In this document: one piece after another, positions 27,168 through 34,569 of the stretch
How positions within the stretch are numbered: position 1 is the first letter of the stretch
How the letters are laid out: every line of letters begins with the position of its first letter
Source of the DNA: Leptotrichia sp. oral taxon 212
GTDB taxonomy: Bacteria; Fusobacteriota; Fusobacteriia; Fusobacteriales; Leptotrichiaceae
DNA: 64,000 nt
Assembly (NCBI RefSeq): GCF_001274535.1
Contig: NZ_CP012410.1
Location: 2,329,126 to 2,393,125 of the forward strand
Direction of reading: 5' to 3'
Position numbers and translations under genes: made by a program
The notes under the pieces: model-generated
The model's input: only the letters and a program-made list of their open reading frames with translations
The model's database searches: none
Told to the model about the DNA's origin: nothing

Positions 27168-27752
27168 ATGAAAAACAAATTGAATGGTCGTGATTTTATT
27201 ACAATCGGAATCTTTAATGCAATTGGAATTGTCATATACATGGCGGTTGCATTTGCTATGGCAACAACAGTTATTGGAGGATTTATTGCTTCAGGAGTTA
27301 GCTTTATGGTAGCTGCTACCGTTTATATCCTTATGGCTTTGAAAGTTAAAAAGAATGGCGTATTTACAATATCAGGAACGCTTCTTGCTTTAATTGCATT
27401 GTCAGGAGGACATTTGCCTCATGCAGTCTTTGCTGTAATCGGTGGAATTATATGTGATTTGATTATAGGAAATTATGAGAGTAAGGGACGAATGGTTCTT
27501 GGATATGGGATATTTGCATTAGCAGATTTTTTAGGGTCAGTAATTCCTGTGATTTTATTTGGGACAGCTTCTTTTGTGGAAAGAGCGTCAAAATGGAAAA
27601 TGAACGAAATACAAATAAATGAAGCATTATCTTATTTCAAAGTTTCGTGGGCAGTAGGCTTTGGTTTGATAACTTTTGTTCTTGCTTGCATAGGAGCATT
27701 CGCTGCAACAAAGATACTCAAAAAGCATTTTGAAAAAGCAGGAGTGATTTAA
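27168..27752 (+). CDS. ECF transporter substrate-binding (S) component, MptD-like
   Basis: This 194-residue protein with about six hydrophobic segments resembles the MptD/Trep_Strep family of S components, which decide substrate specificity. The substrate of the family is not established. It is the last gene of the TetR-controlled operon. After it (27753-28018) only small unassigned frames, among them a 32-codon ATG frame from 27794, and a terminator are seen. Confidence 0.8.
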   Translation: MKNKLNGRDFITIGIFNAIGIVIYMAVAFAMATTVIGGFIASGVSFMVAATVYILMALKVKKNGVFTISGTLLALIALSGGHLPHAVFAVIGGIICDLIIGNYESKGRMVLGYGIFALADFLGSVIPVILFGTASFVERASKWKMNEIQINEALSYFKVSWAVGFGLITFVLACIGAFAATKILKKHFEKAGVI

Positions 27753-27933
27753 TAATAGATTTACTTAGGAGGAAAAGTAATGGAGGGATAATCATGTCAA
27801 AACTTATAGTTTCAGTTTTCACAGAACGATATAATTATCCTTTTTTATGCTTGGACTTACTTTTGTATAGCAATATATCGCCATTACAAACATAAAAATA
27901 GTCAATATAACAAATCAGTAGTTTTCAAGTTAA

Positions 27934-27975
27934 GAGGACTTTTTACGCCAAAGTGTAGAAGTCCTCCTTTTTTAT
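27934..27975 (+). terminator. Terminator of the ABC/ECF operon
   Basis: Arms GAGGACTT (27934-27941) and AAGTCCTC (27959-27966) with a 17-base loop are followed by a run of seven T. It lies between the S-component gene and the sigma-like gene. Confidence 0.75.
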
Positions 27976-28018
27976 TCTCAAAAAGCAAACCACAGAACAG
28001 GAAAAGGAGGATAACTAA

Positions 28019-28432
28019 GTGGCTAAAGAATATTACCTTTATGTGAAAGGAAAAGCCGTACCTGTAAGCGAAGAAGTCTACAAAGCCTACTGGAAGATAA
28101 CAGAGCATGAAAAATATCTCCAAAGAAAAGATTGGAAGCATAATGTTATATCATTTTCAGCACTGGATCATGATGGACATTTTGTAGATAGCATCATAGA
28201 TGAAAAAATAGACTTAGAAAAAATTGTAGAAGTAAGAATGCAAATTGAAGAACTTCATAGAGCATTAAATACTCTCACAAAAGAAGAACGAGAGTTAATG
28301 GAAGCCATCTTCTACAAAGAAGAAAGTCTAAGGTCAATAGGTAAAAAAGAAAAAGTAAGTTATCAAGCAATCAGCAAAAGGAGGGATAAGATTTTAGAAA
28401 AACTAAGAAAGATATTAAAAGATAAAATCTAA
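28019..28432 (+). CDS. Sigma-70-like regulator (region 4) of the mobile element
   Basis: This 137-residue protein starts at GTG 28019 after AAAAGGAGG. The C-terminal half is sigma region 4-like (LTKEERELMEAIFYKEESL... then SIGKKEKVSYQAISKRRDKI near residue 105). The N-terminal half is specific to small regulators carried by conjugative elements of Firmicutes. It stands near the right end of the original element backbone and probably activates element genes. It suggests that the backbone came from a Gram-positive donor. Confidence 0.75.
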   Translation: MAKEYYLYVKGKAVPVSEEVYKAYWKITEHEKYLQRKDWKHNVISFSALDHDGHFVDSIIDEKIDLEKIVEVRMQIEELHRALNTLTKEERELMEAIFYKEESLRSIGKKEKVSYQAISKRRDKILEKLRKILKDKI

Positions 28433-28440
28433 AAACTAGG

Positions 28441-28475
28441 AAAGGTTAAGTGTCAAAAAAGGCGCTTAACCTTTT
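28441..28475 (+). terminator. Terminator after the sigma-like gene
   Basis: Arms AAAGGTTAAG (28441-28450) and CTTAACCTTT (28465-28474) are perfect complements with a 14-base loop and a short T run. It shows that the helicase gene downstream is a separate transcription unit. Confidence 0.7.
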
Positions 28476-28513
28476 AAATATATACATGAGTTCGAAAAAA
28501 GAGAATATCTTAT

Positions 28514-28542
28514 TTGAAAAAGAGTATTTAGTATTGTATAAT
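28514..28542 (+). promoter_or_regulatory. Promoter of the helicase-nuclease gene
   Basis: TTGAAA (28514-28519), 17 bases and a perfect TATAAT (28537-28542) predict transcription from about 28549. A GGAGGTGAT ribosome site is at 28557-28565. This excludes the farther upstream in-frame starts at 28450 and 28486, which lie before the transcription start. Confidence 0.7.
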
Positions 28543-28560
28543 AAAATAAAATGTTTGGAG

Positions 28561-31437
28561 GTGATTATAATCAGTTATTTTAGCGATTTATATGAAAATT
28601 TAAGATTTCCAATTGCAGAAGGGAAAGAGGCGGGACTTCGAAATGCTCAAATAGGAGCAATACATGCGGTTGCTTCTTATGCAACACTTAATTCAAAAGA
28701 TTCCGCTGTTATTGTTATGCCCACAGGCTCTGGGAAAACGACAGTTGTTATGATGGCACCATATATTTTAAAAAAAGCAAAGGTCTTAATTGTTACTCCT
28801 AGTGCTATGGTTAGGGGGCAAATTGCAAACGACTATGCAAGTTTAAGAACGTTAAAATATGTGGGAGTATTTTCAAAAGATACTAATGCTCCAAACATAT
28901 ATGAAGCTAAGCATCTATATCATATAGAAGTAGATGATGAAATTTTAAATGCTGATGTAGTGGTAGCTACCCATCAGGTGGCTGCATCAATTTCTGATGC
29001 ACAGATAAAAAATGTTTTTGACTATATTATTATTGATGAAGCACACCATGTTCCCGCTCCAACATGGCAACGAATATTAAAAAATATGATAAATGTTCCA
29101 TCTTTACTTGTTACAGCCACTCCTTTTAGATTGGATAAAAAAGAAATAAAAGGGAAGACAGTTTATAATTATCCACTATCTAGAGCATATAAAGACGGAG
29201 TATTTGGCGAAATAATGTTTAATCCAATAGAGGAAGGGACTGAAAAGGATAAAAGAATTGCTTTAAAGGCAGAAAGAATTCTACTGAATGATAGAGAAAG
29301 TGGATATGATCATTTTTTGATGGTAAGAACTGACACTAAAGATAAAGCAAAAGAATTAGAAAATTTATATGAAAATATTACGAAATTAAAACTGAAACGA
29401 ATTGATAGTGCAATGTCTACAAGAACTGTTGAAAAAACCATAATGCTACTTAAGAAAAAAGAACTTGATGGTGTGATTTGTGTAGATATGTTGGGCGAAG
29501 GGTTTGATTTTCCTAATTTAAAAATTGCAGCAATACATGAACCGCATAAATCTCTTGCTAGTACTCTCCAATTCATTGGTCGTTTTGCAAGAACTAATGC
29601 TGAAAAAATAGGTACTGCAAAGTTTATTGCTATGAATGATGATAATCTTAAAATTGAAAATCACAAATTATATTCAAGTGATGTTGCATGGCAAGATATG
29701 ATAATAAGCATGTCAGAGGAAAAAATAGAGAGTGATCTGGAAGCTAATGAAATTTTGAACAATTTCACAAAACCTGAAGATCAGGATGAGTCGATATCTT
29801 TGAATAATATTCGACCTAATTGCCATGCAAAAGTATATAAAGTTTCAAACTTTGATATATATGGAAAATTCCCAGAAGAATTAAAAGTTGGGGAAAATAT
29901 ATATAGAAGTGAAGAAACTAATTCTATCGTAGGAATATCCAAGATAAGTAGTACACCATTATGGTTAGCTGGAGATAGTGTATTAAATAATGAATTTGGA
30001 TTATATATTGTACATTACCAATCAAGCACCAAGTTGCTGTTTATATATTCACAAAATAAAACTGAAGCGGTGTATGAATCAATAGTAGAATCTTTTGTAG
30101 AAAATTACGATAAGATTCCAAGAGATGAAATGAATAGAGTGCTGGCAGAGTTTTCTGAGTATGAATTTTTCAACACTGGAATGCAGAATAGGTATTCAGA
30201 AAGTGGAGAATCTTATAGGATTTATGCTGGATCAAATACAGCTGCATCAATTGATGAAACAACAGGAAAAATGGTTTCTGCAGGGCATGCATTTTGTAAG
30301 GTTAAAAAAGATGGTTACGAAAGTACAATTGGTTATAGTAGTGGATCAAAATTTTGGAGTAGCTCTTACTTTACTATTCCTGAATATATTAAGTGGTGTG
30401 ATTTATTCGGAGAAAAAATTTCTAACGATAAATTAAAAGTAAAAACAAATACAAATTATGATAAGTTACCAATCCCCGTTAGGATTGTAGAATATGAAAG
30501 TGATATATTGTTTTGCTTCTTGGATAAGAAATCGTATATATCTCCTTGTACTATAGCATATAGAGGCAATCTGGATGAAAAAGCATTGATTACAGATGTT
30601 ATATTTAAAATTATAGAGGTAAATAATAATATCATCAAATTTAAAGTTGAGCTATTTGATAAATGTGAAGTTATAAACTGTGATCTAATGGGAAACTATA
30701 GCTCAGAAAAGAAAGAGTTTATTTGTAAAAATGGAAAAGAAGAATATTCTTTGGCAGAATATTTTTCTAATAATCCTCTCTCTTTTAAGACGGCGAATGA
30801 TACTGTTTATTGTGGACAAGAAGTCTTAAAAGGGAATTTAGAATTGGAAAAATATGATTCAAAACGAATTTGTGCGTTGAAATGGGATGATATGAAGGTC
30901 GATACAAGTTTAGAATGTGGAACTGGAACTGGTGGAATGATTTCTATTCAAGATGGACTTAGAAATTACTTAGAAAAAGAATCCAAGTTTTCACATATCA
31001 TATTTGATCATGGAACAGGTGAAATTGCGGACTTTATTACTATTGAAGAAAATGGAGATTTCATTTATGTGGAAATGTACCATTGTAAAGCAAAGAAAGG
31101 AAGAGAATATAATTCGTCAGTAGGGGATGTGTATGAAGTAACTCAGCAGGCGATAAAAAGTACTATTTGGGTTTCCTCTAAGGCGATGCTTCTTAAGAAA
31201 ATTAATGATAGGGTATCAAGAGCAAGTAGTGAGAAATTTATTAGGGGAGAATTTAAAACCTTAAAAAAAATATTGCAAGGACCGAAAGTATTGCAAGTAA
31301 AAGTATATGTTGTACAACCTGCAATCAGTAAGTCTCTTCAAATTCCGGATAAAATTGGAACTATACTTTCTGCTGCAACAGCATTTATAAAAAATACGGG
31401 TAAAGTCCAAGAATTATTGGTAATTGGAAGCGAGTAA
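28561..31437 (+). CDS. Large DEAH helicase with C-terminal nuclease-like domain
   Basis: A superfamily 2 helicase occupies the first half: Walker A MPTGSGKTT near residue 53, IIDEAHHV near 157, ATPFR motif III near 185 and QFIGRFART motif VI near 337. The long C-terminal part includes GEIADFITIEE..IYVEMYHCKAK near residues 820-840, an acidic-x-lysine pattern like PD-(D/E)xK nucleases. Start choice is uncertain. GTG 28561 lies inside the ribosome site, while ATA 28567 is ideally spaced but non-standard and would give MISYFSDLYENLRF. It is followed after about 10 bases by a small XRE gene. An anti-phage or restriction-like role is inferred. Confidence 0.75.
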   Translation: MIIISYFSDLYENLRFPIAEGKEAGLRNAQIGAIHAVASYATLNSKDSAVIVMPTGSGKTTVVMMAPYILKKAKVLIVTPSAMVRGQIANDYASLRTLKYVGVFSKDTNAPNIYEAKHLYHIEVDDEILNADVVVATHQVAASISDAQIKNVFDYIIIDEAHHVPAPTWQRILKNMINVPSLLVTATPFRLDKKEIKGKTVYNYPLSRAYKDGVFGEIMFNPIEEGTEKDKRIALKAERILLNDRESGYDHFLMVRTDTKDKAKELENLYENITKLKLKRIDSAMSTRTVEKTIMLLKKKELDGVICVDMLGEGFDFPNLKIAAIHEPHKSLASTLQFIGRFARTNAEKIGTAKFIAMNDDNLKIENHKLYSSDVAWQDMIISMSEEKIESDLEANEILNNFTKPEDQDESISLNNIRPNCHAKVYKVSNFDIYGKFPEELKVGENIYRSEETNSIVGISKISSTPLWLAGDSVLNNEFGLYIVHYQSSTKLLFIYSQNKTEAVYESIVESFVENYDKIPRDEMNRVLAEFSEYEFFNTGMQNRYSESGESYRIYAGSNTAASIDETTGKMVSAGHAFCKVKKDGYESTIGYSSGSKFWSSSYFTIPEYIKWCDLFGEKISNDKLKVKTNTNYDKLPIPVRIVEYESDILFCFLDKKSYISPCTIAYRGNLDEKALITDVIFKIIEVNNNIIKFKVELFDKCEVINCDLMGNYSSEKKEFICKNGKEEYSLAEYFSNNPLSFKTANDTVYCGQEVLKGNLELEKYDSKRICALKWDDMKVDTSLECGTGTGGMISIQDGLRNYLEKESKFSHIIFDHGTGEIADFITIEENGDFIYVEMYHCKAKKGREYNSSVGDVYEVTQQAIKSTIWVSSKAMLLKKINDRVSRASSEKFIRGEFKTLKKILQGPKVLQVKVYVVQPAISKSLQIPDKIGTILSAATAFIKNTGKVQELLVIGSE

Positions 31438-31448
31438 AGGAGATGAAA

Positions 31449-31658
31449 ATGAGAAAGTTTTCATATAAAAATTTGTTTAAAAAACTAATAGATTTAGATA
31501 TGACAAACAATGAACTTATGGAAAAGGCAAATGTGAGTAAAAGTACATTCTACAAAATAAAGAATGGGCAAAATGTAACTACAGATGTTTTGCTTAGGAT
31601 TTGTAACACATTAGACTGTGATATTTCAGAGATTGTAGAATGTGAAAAAGTTATATGA
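31449..31658 (+). CDS. Small XRE-type helix-turn-helix regulator
   Basis: This protein of about 69 residues is made up almost entirely of a Cro/CI-type helix-turn-helix (DMTNNELMEKANVSKSTFYK, residues 17-36). ATG 31449 is chosen because AAAGGAG is correctly spaced; the ATG at 31443 abuts it. The gene lies 11 bases after the helicase-nuclease and probably regulates it. Such small partners are common beside toxic or defence nucleases. Confidence 0.7.
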   Translation: MRKFSYKNLFKKLIDLDMTNNELMEKANVSKSTFYKIKNGQNVTTDVLLRICNTLDCDISEIVECEKVI

Positions 31659-31721
31659 TATACAGAGTATATGTATTATAAATAAATTATTAGTTTTGCT
31701 GTAAAATAACAGTATCACTGT

Positions 31722-31743
31722 TGATACTATTTTGATACTAAAA
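31722..31743 (+). repeat. End-proximal repeat of island A, right copy
   Basis: This 22-base sequence has two TGATACT units and 21 of 22 positions identical to 11596-11617, in the same orientation. It lies about 100 bp inside the middle guaA-end core, mirroring the left copy. Confidence 0.6.
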
Positions 31744-31841
31744 AACTCAAAAACTATAAAAAATAGGTATAAAACACTCAAGAATAGAAACTAAATAGAT
31801 GCTGTTTTATGAAAATAAGAAACAAATATAATGTGGTAATT

Positions 31842-31856
31842 ATTGAGTGGGAGTAG
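31842..31856 (+). other. Middle attachment core (displaced guaA end)
   Basis: ATTGAGTGGGAGTAG encodes Ile-Glu-Trp-Glu-stop, the GuaA C terminus, with no guaA gene in front of it. Thirteen of 15 bases match 11502-11516, including the first 11 exactly. It marks the boundary between islands A and B. Confidence 0.75.
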
Positions 31857-31904
31857 TTAAAGACAAGCTATAAAGTTTTATACATACACATTTTGTAAGC
31901 GTTG

Positions 31905-31925
31905 TGCTTGCAAAATGCTTGCAAA
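31905..31925 (+). repeat. End-proximal repeat of island B, left copy
   Basis: Two TGCTTGCAAA units in tandem, 21 bases in all, match 20 of 21 positions with 38163-38183. The copy lies about 50 bp inside the middle core. It differs in sequence from the island A repeat, suggesting recognition by a different integrase. Confidence 0.6.
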
Positions 31926-31979
31926 GTTTAGAAATACATCACCTGAAGGATAATTCTTTGAGTGATTTTTTATATTTTA

Positions 31980-32013
31980 AAATGCTACGGGTCGTTCCCA
32001 TAGCATTTCTTTT
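31980..32013 (+). terminator. Stem-loop terminator in the A/B junction region
   Basis: Arms AAATGCTACGGG (31980-31991) and CCCATAGCATTT (31997-32008) pair at 11 of 12 positions with a five-base loop and a T-rich tail. It lies in the gene-free stretch after the middle attachment core. Confidence 0.6.
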
Positions 32014-32107
32014 TATAGTAGATTGTTTTCTTTCAAGTATTCAATTCTTTTTTTAGAATCTCATCTCTTGACAGTTCTTCAGATTTTTTCTGTGTTAGGT
32101 GTTTCAT
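32013..32107 (-). pseudogene. Relic of an IS3-family OrfA
   Basis: Minus-strand translation reads MKHLTQKKSEELSRDEIL and, after a one-base shift in an A run, KKRIEYLKENNLL. This resembles the C-terminal coiled-coil end of IS150/IS3-type OrfA proteins. The N-terminal HTH and all of OrfB are missing. Only about 30 residues remain, so the family call is tentative. Confidence 0.4.
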
Positions 32108-32170
32108 TTTACATAAAATTGAATATCAATTAAAATTATTGATTAGTTTTTAGTACATAGAAAAGTTTTA

Positions 32171-32210
32171 TTTGTCTTAAGTCATATTCTTTTTATTGAC
32201 ATAAGACAAA
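32171..32210. promoter_or_regulatory. Palindrome upstream of the restriction-modification genes
   Basis: Arms TTTGTCTTAAGTCA (32171-32184) and TGACATAAGACAAA (32197-32210) pair at 13 of 14 positions with a 12-base loop. It lies about 145 bases upstream of the -10 of the methyltransferase gene. It may be an operator, possibly for the helix-turn-helix at the methyltransferase N terminus, or a relic insertion-sequence end. Confidence 0.4.
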
Positions 32211-32351
32211 AAACAATTGAACAGAGCCATGGTATAAATAATGATGTGAAGTTATATCAATGAATGGAGTGTACTATAAATGATACTCTTTATTTTTTGA
32301 TGCAATTAGCATCCATTTTTTGCTAAAAATATAGAAAAAATGAGTGAAATA

Positions 32352-32360
32352 TGCTATAAT
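32352..32360 (+). promoter_or_regulatory. Extended -10 promoter of the restriction-modification operon
   Basis: TGCTATAAT (32352-32360) is a perfect extended -10 with no recognisable -35. An AAGGAGG ribosome site (32387-32393) and ATG at 32401 follow. Promoters lacking a -35 are often activator-dependent or weak. Confidence 0.55.
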
Positions 32361-32400
32361 GTCTACTAAATAAATTAAAATATGGCAAGGAGGAATAAAG

Positions 32401-34569
32401 ATGGCAGGTCTCAATGTCGCTGATGTAATAAAAGAATTAGATATTTCTAAGTCATATTTATATAAATTAATAGATAAAGAAAATATTTTAATTCCGAAAA
32501 GTGACACAGGAAGATACTTTTGGAATGAAAATACAGTTGAAATTATAAAAAGATTTTTGCATATAGATGCTTTACAGCAAAAGGATGATACAGATTCTTT
32601 AATATCCAAATTAGAATTAAAACAATCTTTTATAAATAACAGAAGATATTTAGGAAATAAATATTCCCTTTCTAACTTTATAAGAAAAACAGTTGATAAA
32701 AATTGTAAAGGTATAAATATTGTTATTGACATATTTAGTGGAACCGGTGCAGTTGCGAATACTTTTAAGGATAAAATGCTTATCACAAATGATTTGCTGT
32801 ATAGTAATTATATTTCCAATTATGCATGGTTTGGATATGAAAGATATTCAAGTAAAAAGATAATTAAGCTTATATACGACTATAATCAAATTAAAACAAA
32901 AGAAAATAATTATATGCGAGAAAATTTCGCAAATACATTCTTTTCTGCTGATGATTGTAGCAAGATAGGATATATAAGAGAAGATATAGAAGCAAAGTAT
33001 AAAAACAAAGAAATAAATTTTAAGGAATATGCAATATTAATCACATCACTTCTATATGCAATGGATAAGATTGCAAACACGGTTGGACACTATGATGCGT
33101 ATAGAAAAAATATAGACTTTGAAAAAACTTTAGTATTGAATGTTTTATTACCTGAAGAAACGATAAATTCTAATAATATTTGTTATAACTTAGATGCAAA
33201 TGAACTTATTAAAAGTATTAAGGGGGATTTGTTGTATTTGGATCCTCCATATAATTCAAGACAGTATTGCGATGCATATCATTTACTTGAAAATGTTGCA
33301 AGATGGGAAAAACCTAAAGTTTATGGGGTTGCAAGAAAGATGGATAGGACTTCGCTTAAAAGTGACTACTGTCTGATTACAGCTACAAAAGCATTTGAGG
33401 AACTTATTGAAAAGGCTGATACAAAGTATATCTTGCTTTCATATAACAATATGTCTAATAAGGGGAATGATAGGTCAAATGCTAAAATACCGGATGAAGA
33501 TATTATGAGAATTCTTAGCAAAAAAGGAAAAGTTACTATATTTGAATTAGACTACAAGAGTTTTTCGACTGGAAAATCAGATATAAAAGACAACAAAGAA
33601 AGACTATTTTTATGCGAAGTATTTAGCGAAGAAAAAAAGAAAATGAATATATCTTGTCCATTTAATTATACAGGCGGAAAATTTAAGTTGCTAAAACAGT
33701 TGCAGCCTTTATTTGATGAAAAGGAAGTATTTTTAGATTTGTTTGCCGGAGGAGGAAATGTTGGAATAAATTCATCTTCTTCAAAAGTTATCTTTAATGA
33801 TTCAAATGAAAAACTAATAGATTTAATTAAATTTATCAAAGAAACTGATACTGACGTTTTATTAAAACAAATAGACAATATTATTGATGAATATGATTTA
33901 TCCAATACATCGTTATATGGATATTCTTATTATGATTGTAATAGTAGTAGAGGCTTAGCCCAATATAATAAAGAAAGATTTTTCAAGTTAAGAGAGGATT
34001 TTAACGCTAAAGTCCTTGCTGGAAAAACAGATTACTTGATGTTATATGTATTGATGATTTTCTCTTTTAACAATCAAATTCGTTTTAATCGAAAAGAGTT
34101 GTTTAATCTTCCTGTAGGGAAGAGGGATTTTAACTCTAAAATGAGAAGTAAGCTTGTGTTATTTTCTGAAGAATTAAAAAGCAAAGATGTTCAGTTTATG
34201 AAAAAGGATTTTAGAGAAATTTCGTTAGATGATTTTTCTCAGGAGACTTTTATTTATTGTGATCCACCTTATTTGATTACAAATGCAACATATAATGAAA
34301 ATGGAATGTGGACTGAAATAGAAGAAAAAGCTTTACTTAAGTTTTTGGATGAAGCCAATGAAAAAGGTTTTAGTTTTGCTTTGTCTAATGTTTTGGAAAG
34401 TAAAAATAAAAAAAATGATATTTTATATAATTGGATTGAAAATAAGGGATATTACTGCAATCATCTAAATAAAAGTTATTCAAATAGCAATTATCACAGA
34501 AAAAATAAAAATAGTATATCTGAAGAAGTTCTGATTACTAATTATCCTTTGAATTGGAGGAATAAGTAA
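32401..34569 (+). CDS. Two-domain N6-adenine DNA methyltransferase with N-terminal HTH
   Basis: The 722-residue protein has three parts. Residues 1-55 form a MerR/excisionase-like helix-turn-helix (LNVADVIKELDISKSYLYKL). The first D12-type methyltransferase has FSGTGAVAN near 115 and catalytic DPPYNS near 282. The second has FAGGGNVGIN near 450 and DPPYLI near 622. Two domains in one chain fit an asymmetric target whose strands are methylated separately, as for FokI- and AlwI-type systems. The next gene is an AlwI-like endonuclease starting directly after the stop. The target is probably GGATC-like, by family analogy only. The HTH may autoregulate the operon. Confidence 0.85.
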   Translation: MAGLNVADVIKELDISKSYLYKLIDKENILIPKSDTGRYFWNENTVEIIKRFLHIDALQQKDDTDSLISKLELKQSFINNRRYLGNKYSLSNFIRKTVDKNCKGINIVIDIFSGTGAVANTFKDKMLITNDLLYSNYISNYAWFGYERYSSKKIIKLIYDYNQIKTKENNYMRENFANTFFSADDCSKIGYIREDIEAKYKNKEINFKEYAILITSLLYAMDKIANTVGHYDAYRKNIDFEKTLVLNVLLPEETINSNNICYNLDANELIKSIKGDLLYLDPPYNSRQYCDAYHLLENVARWEKPKVYGVARKMDRTSLKSDYCLITATKAFEELIEKADTKYILLSYNNMSNKGNDRSNAKIPDEDIMRILSKKGKVTIFELDYKSFSTGKSDIKDNKERLFLCEVFSEEKKKMNISCPFNYTGGKFKLLKQLQPLFDEKEVFLDLFAGGGNVGINSSSSKVIFNDSNEKLIDLIKFIKETDTDVLLKQIDNIIDEYDLSNTSLYGYSYYDCNSSRGLAQYNKERFFKLREDFNAKVLAGKTDYLMLYVLMIFSFNNQIRFNRKELFNLPVGKRDFNSKMRSKLVLFSEELKSKDVQFMKKDFREISLDDFSQETFIYCDPPYLITNATYNENGMWTEIEEKALLKFLDEANEKGFSFALSNVLESKNKKNDILYNWIENKGYYCNHLNKSYSNSNYHRKNKNSISEEVLITNYPLNWRNK

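Larger units (their letters stand above)
11502..31856. mobile_element. Island A: degenerate integrative element at guaA
   Basis: Both ends carry the guaA-end core (11502-11516 and 31842-31856). A near-identical 22-bp repeat lies about 80-100 bp inside each end (11596-11617 and 31722-31743). Contents fit an integrative mobilisable or conjugative element: XRE repressor, excisionase-like gene, tyrosine integrase, primase, VapE-like helicase, oriT-like repeats, MobC, relaxase and a sigma-like gene. Cargo is a zinc-ribbon ATPase, a TetR-ABC-ECF operon and a helicase-nuclease. No type IV secretion genes are present. Integrase and relaxase contain stop codons, so it is probably no longer autonomous. 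Confidence 0.75.

Noticed and set aside
28450-28560. Helicase start at 28450 giving 37 extra residues
   Set aside because: This stretch contains a terminator hairpin and the -35/-10 of the gene's own promoter, so it is upstream of the transcript.
32401-34569. Two separate methyltransferase genes
   Set aside because: Both DPPY-containing domains lie in one uninterrupted frame with no internal ribosome site.
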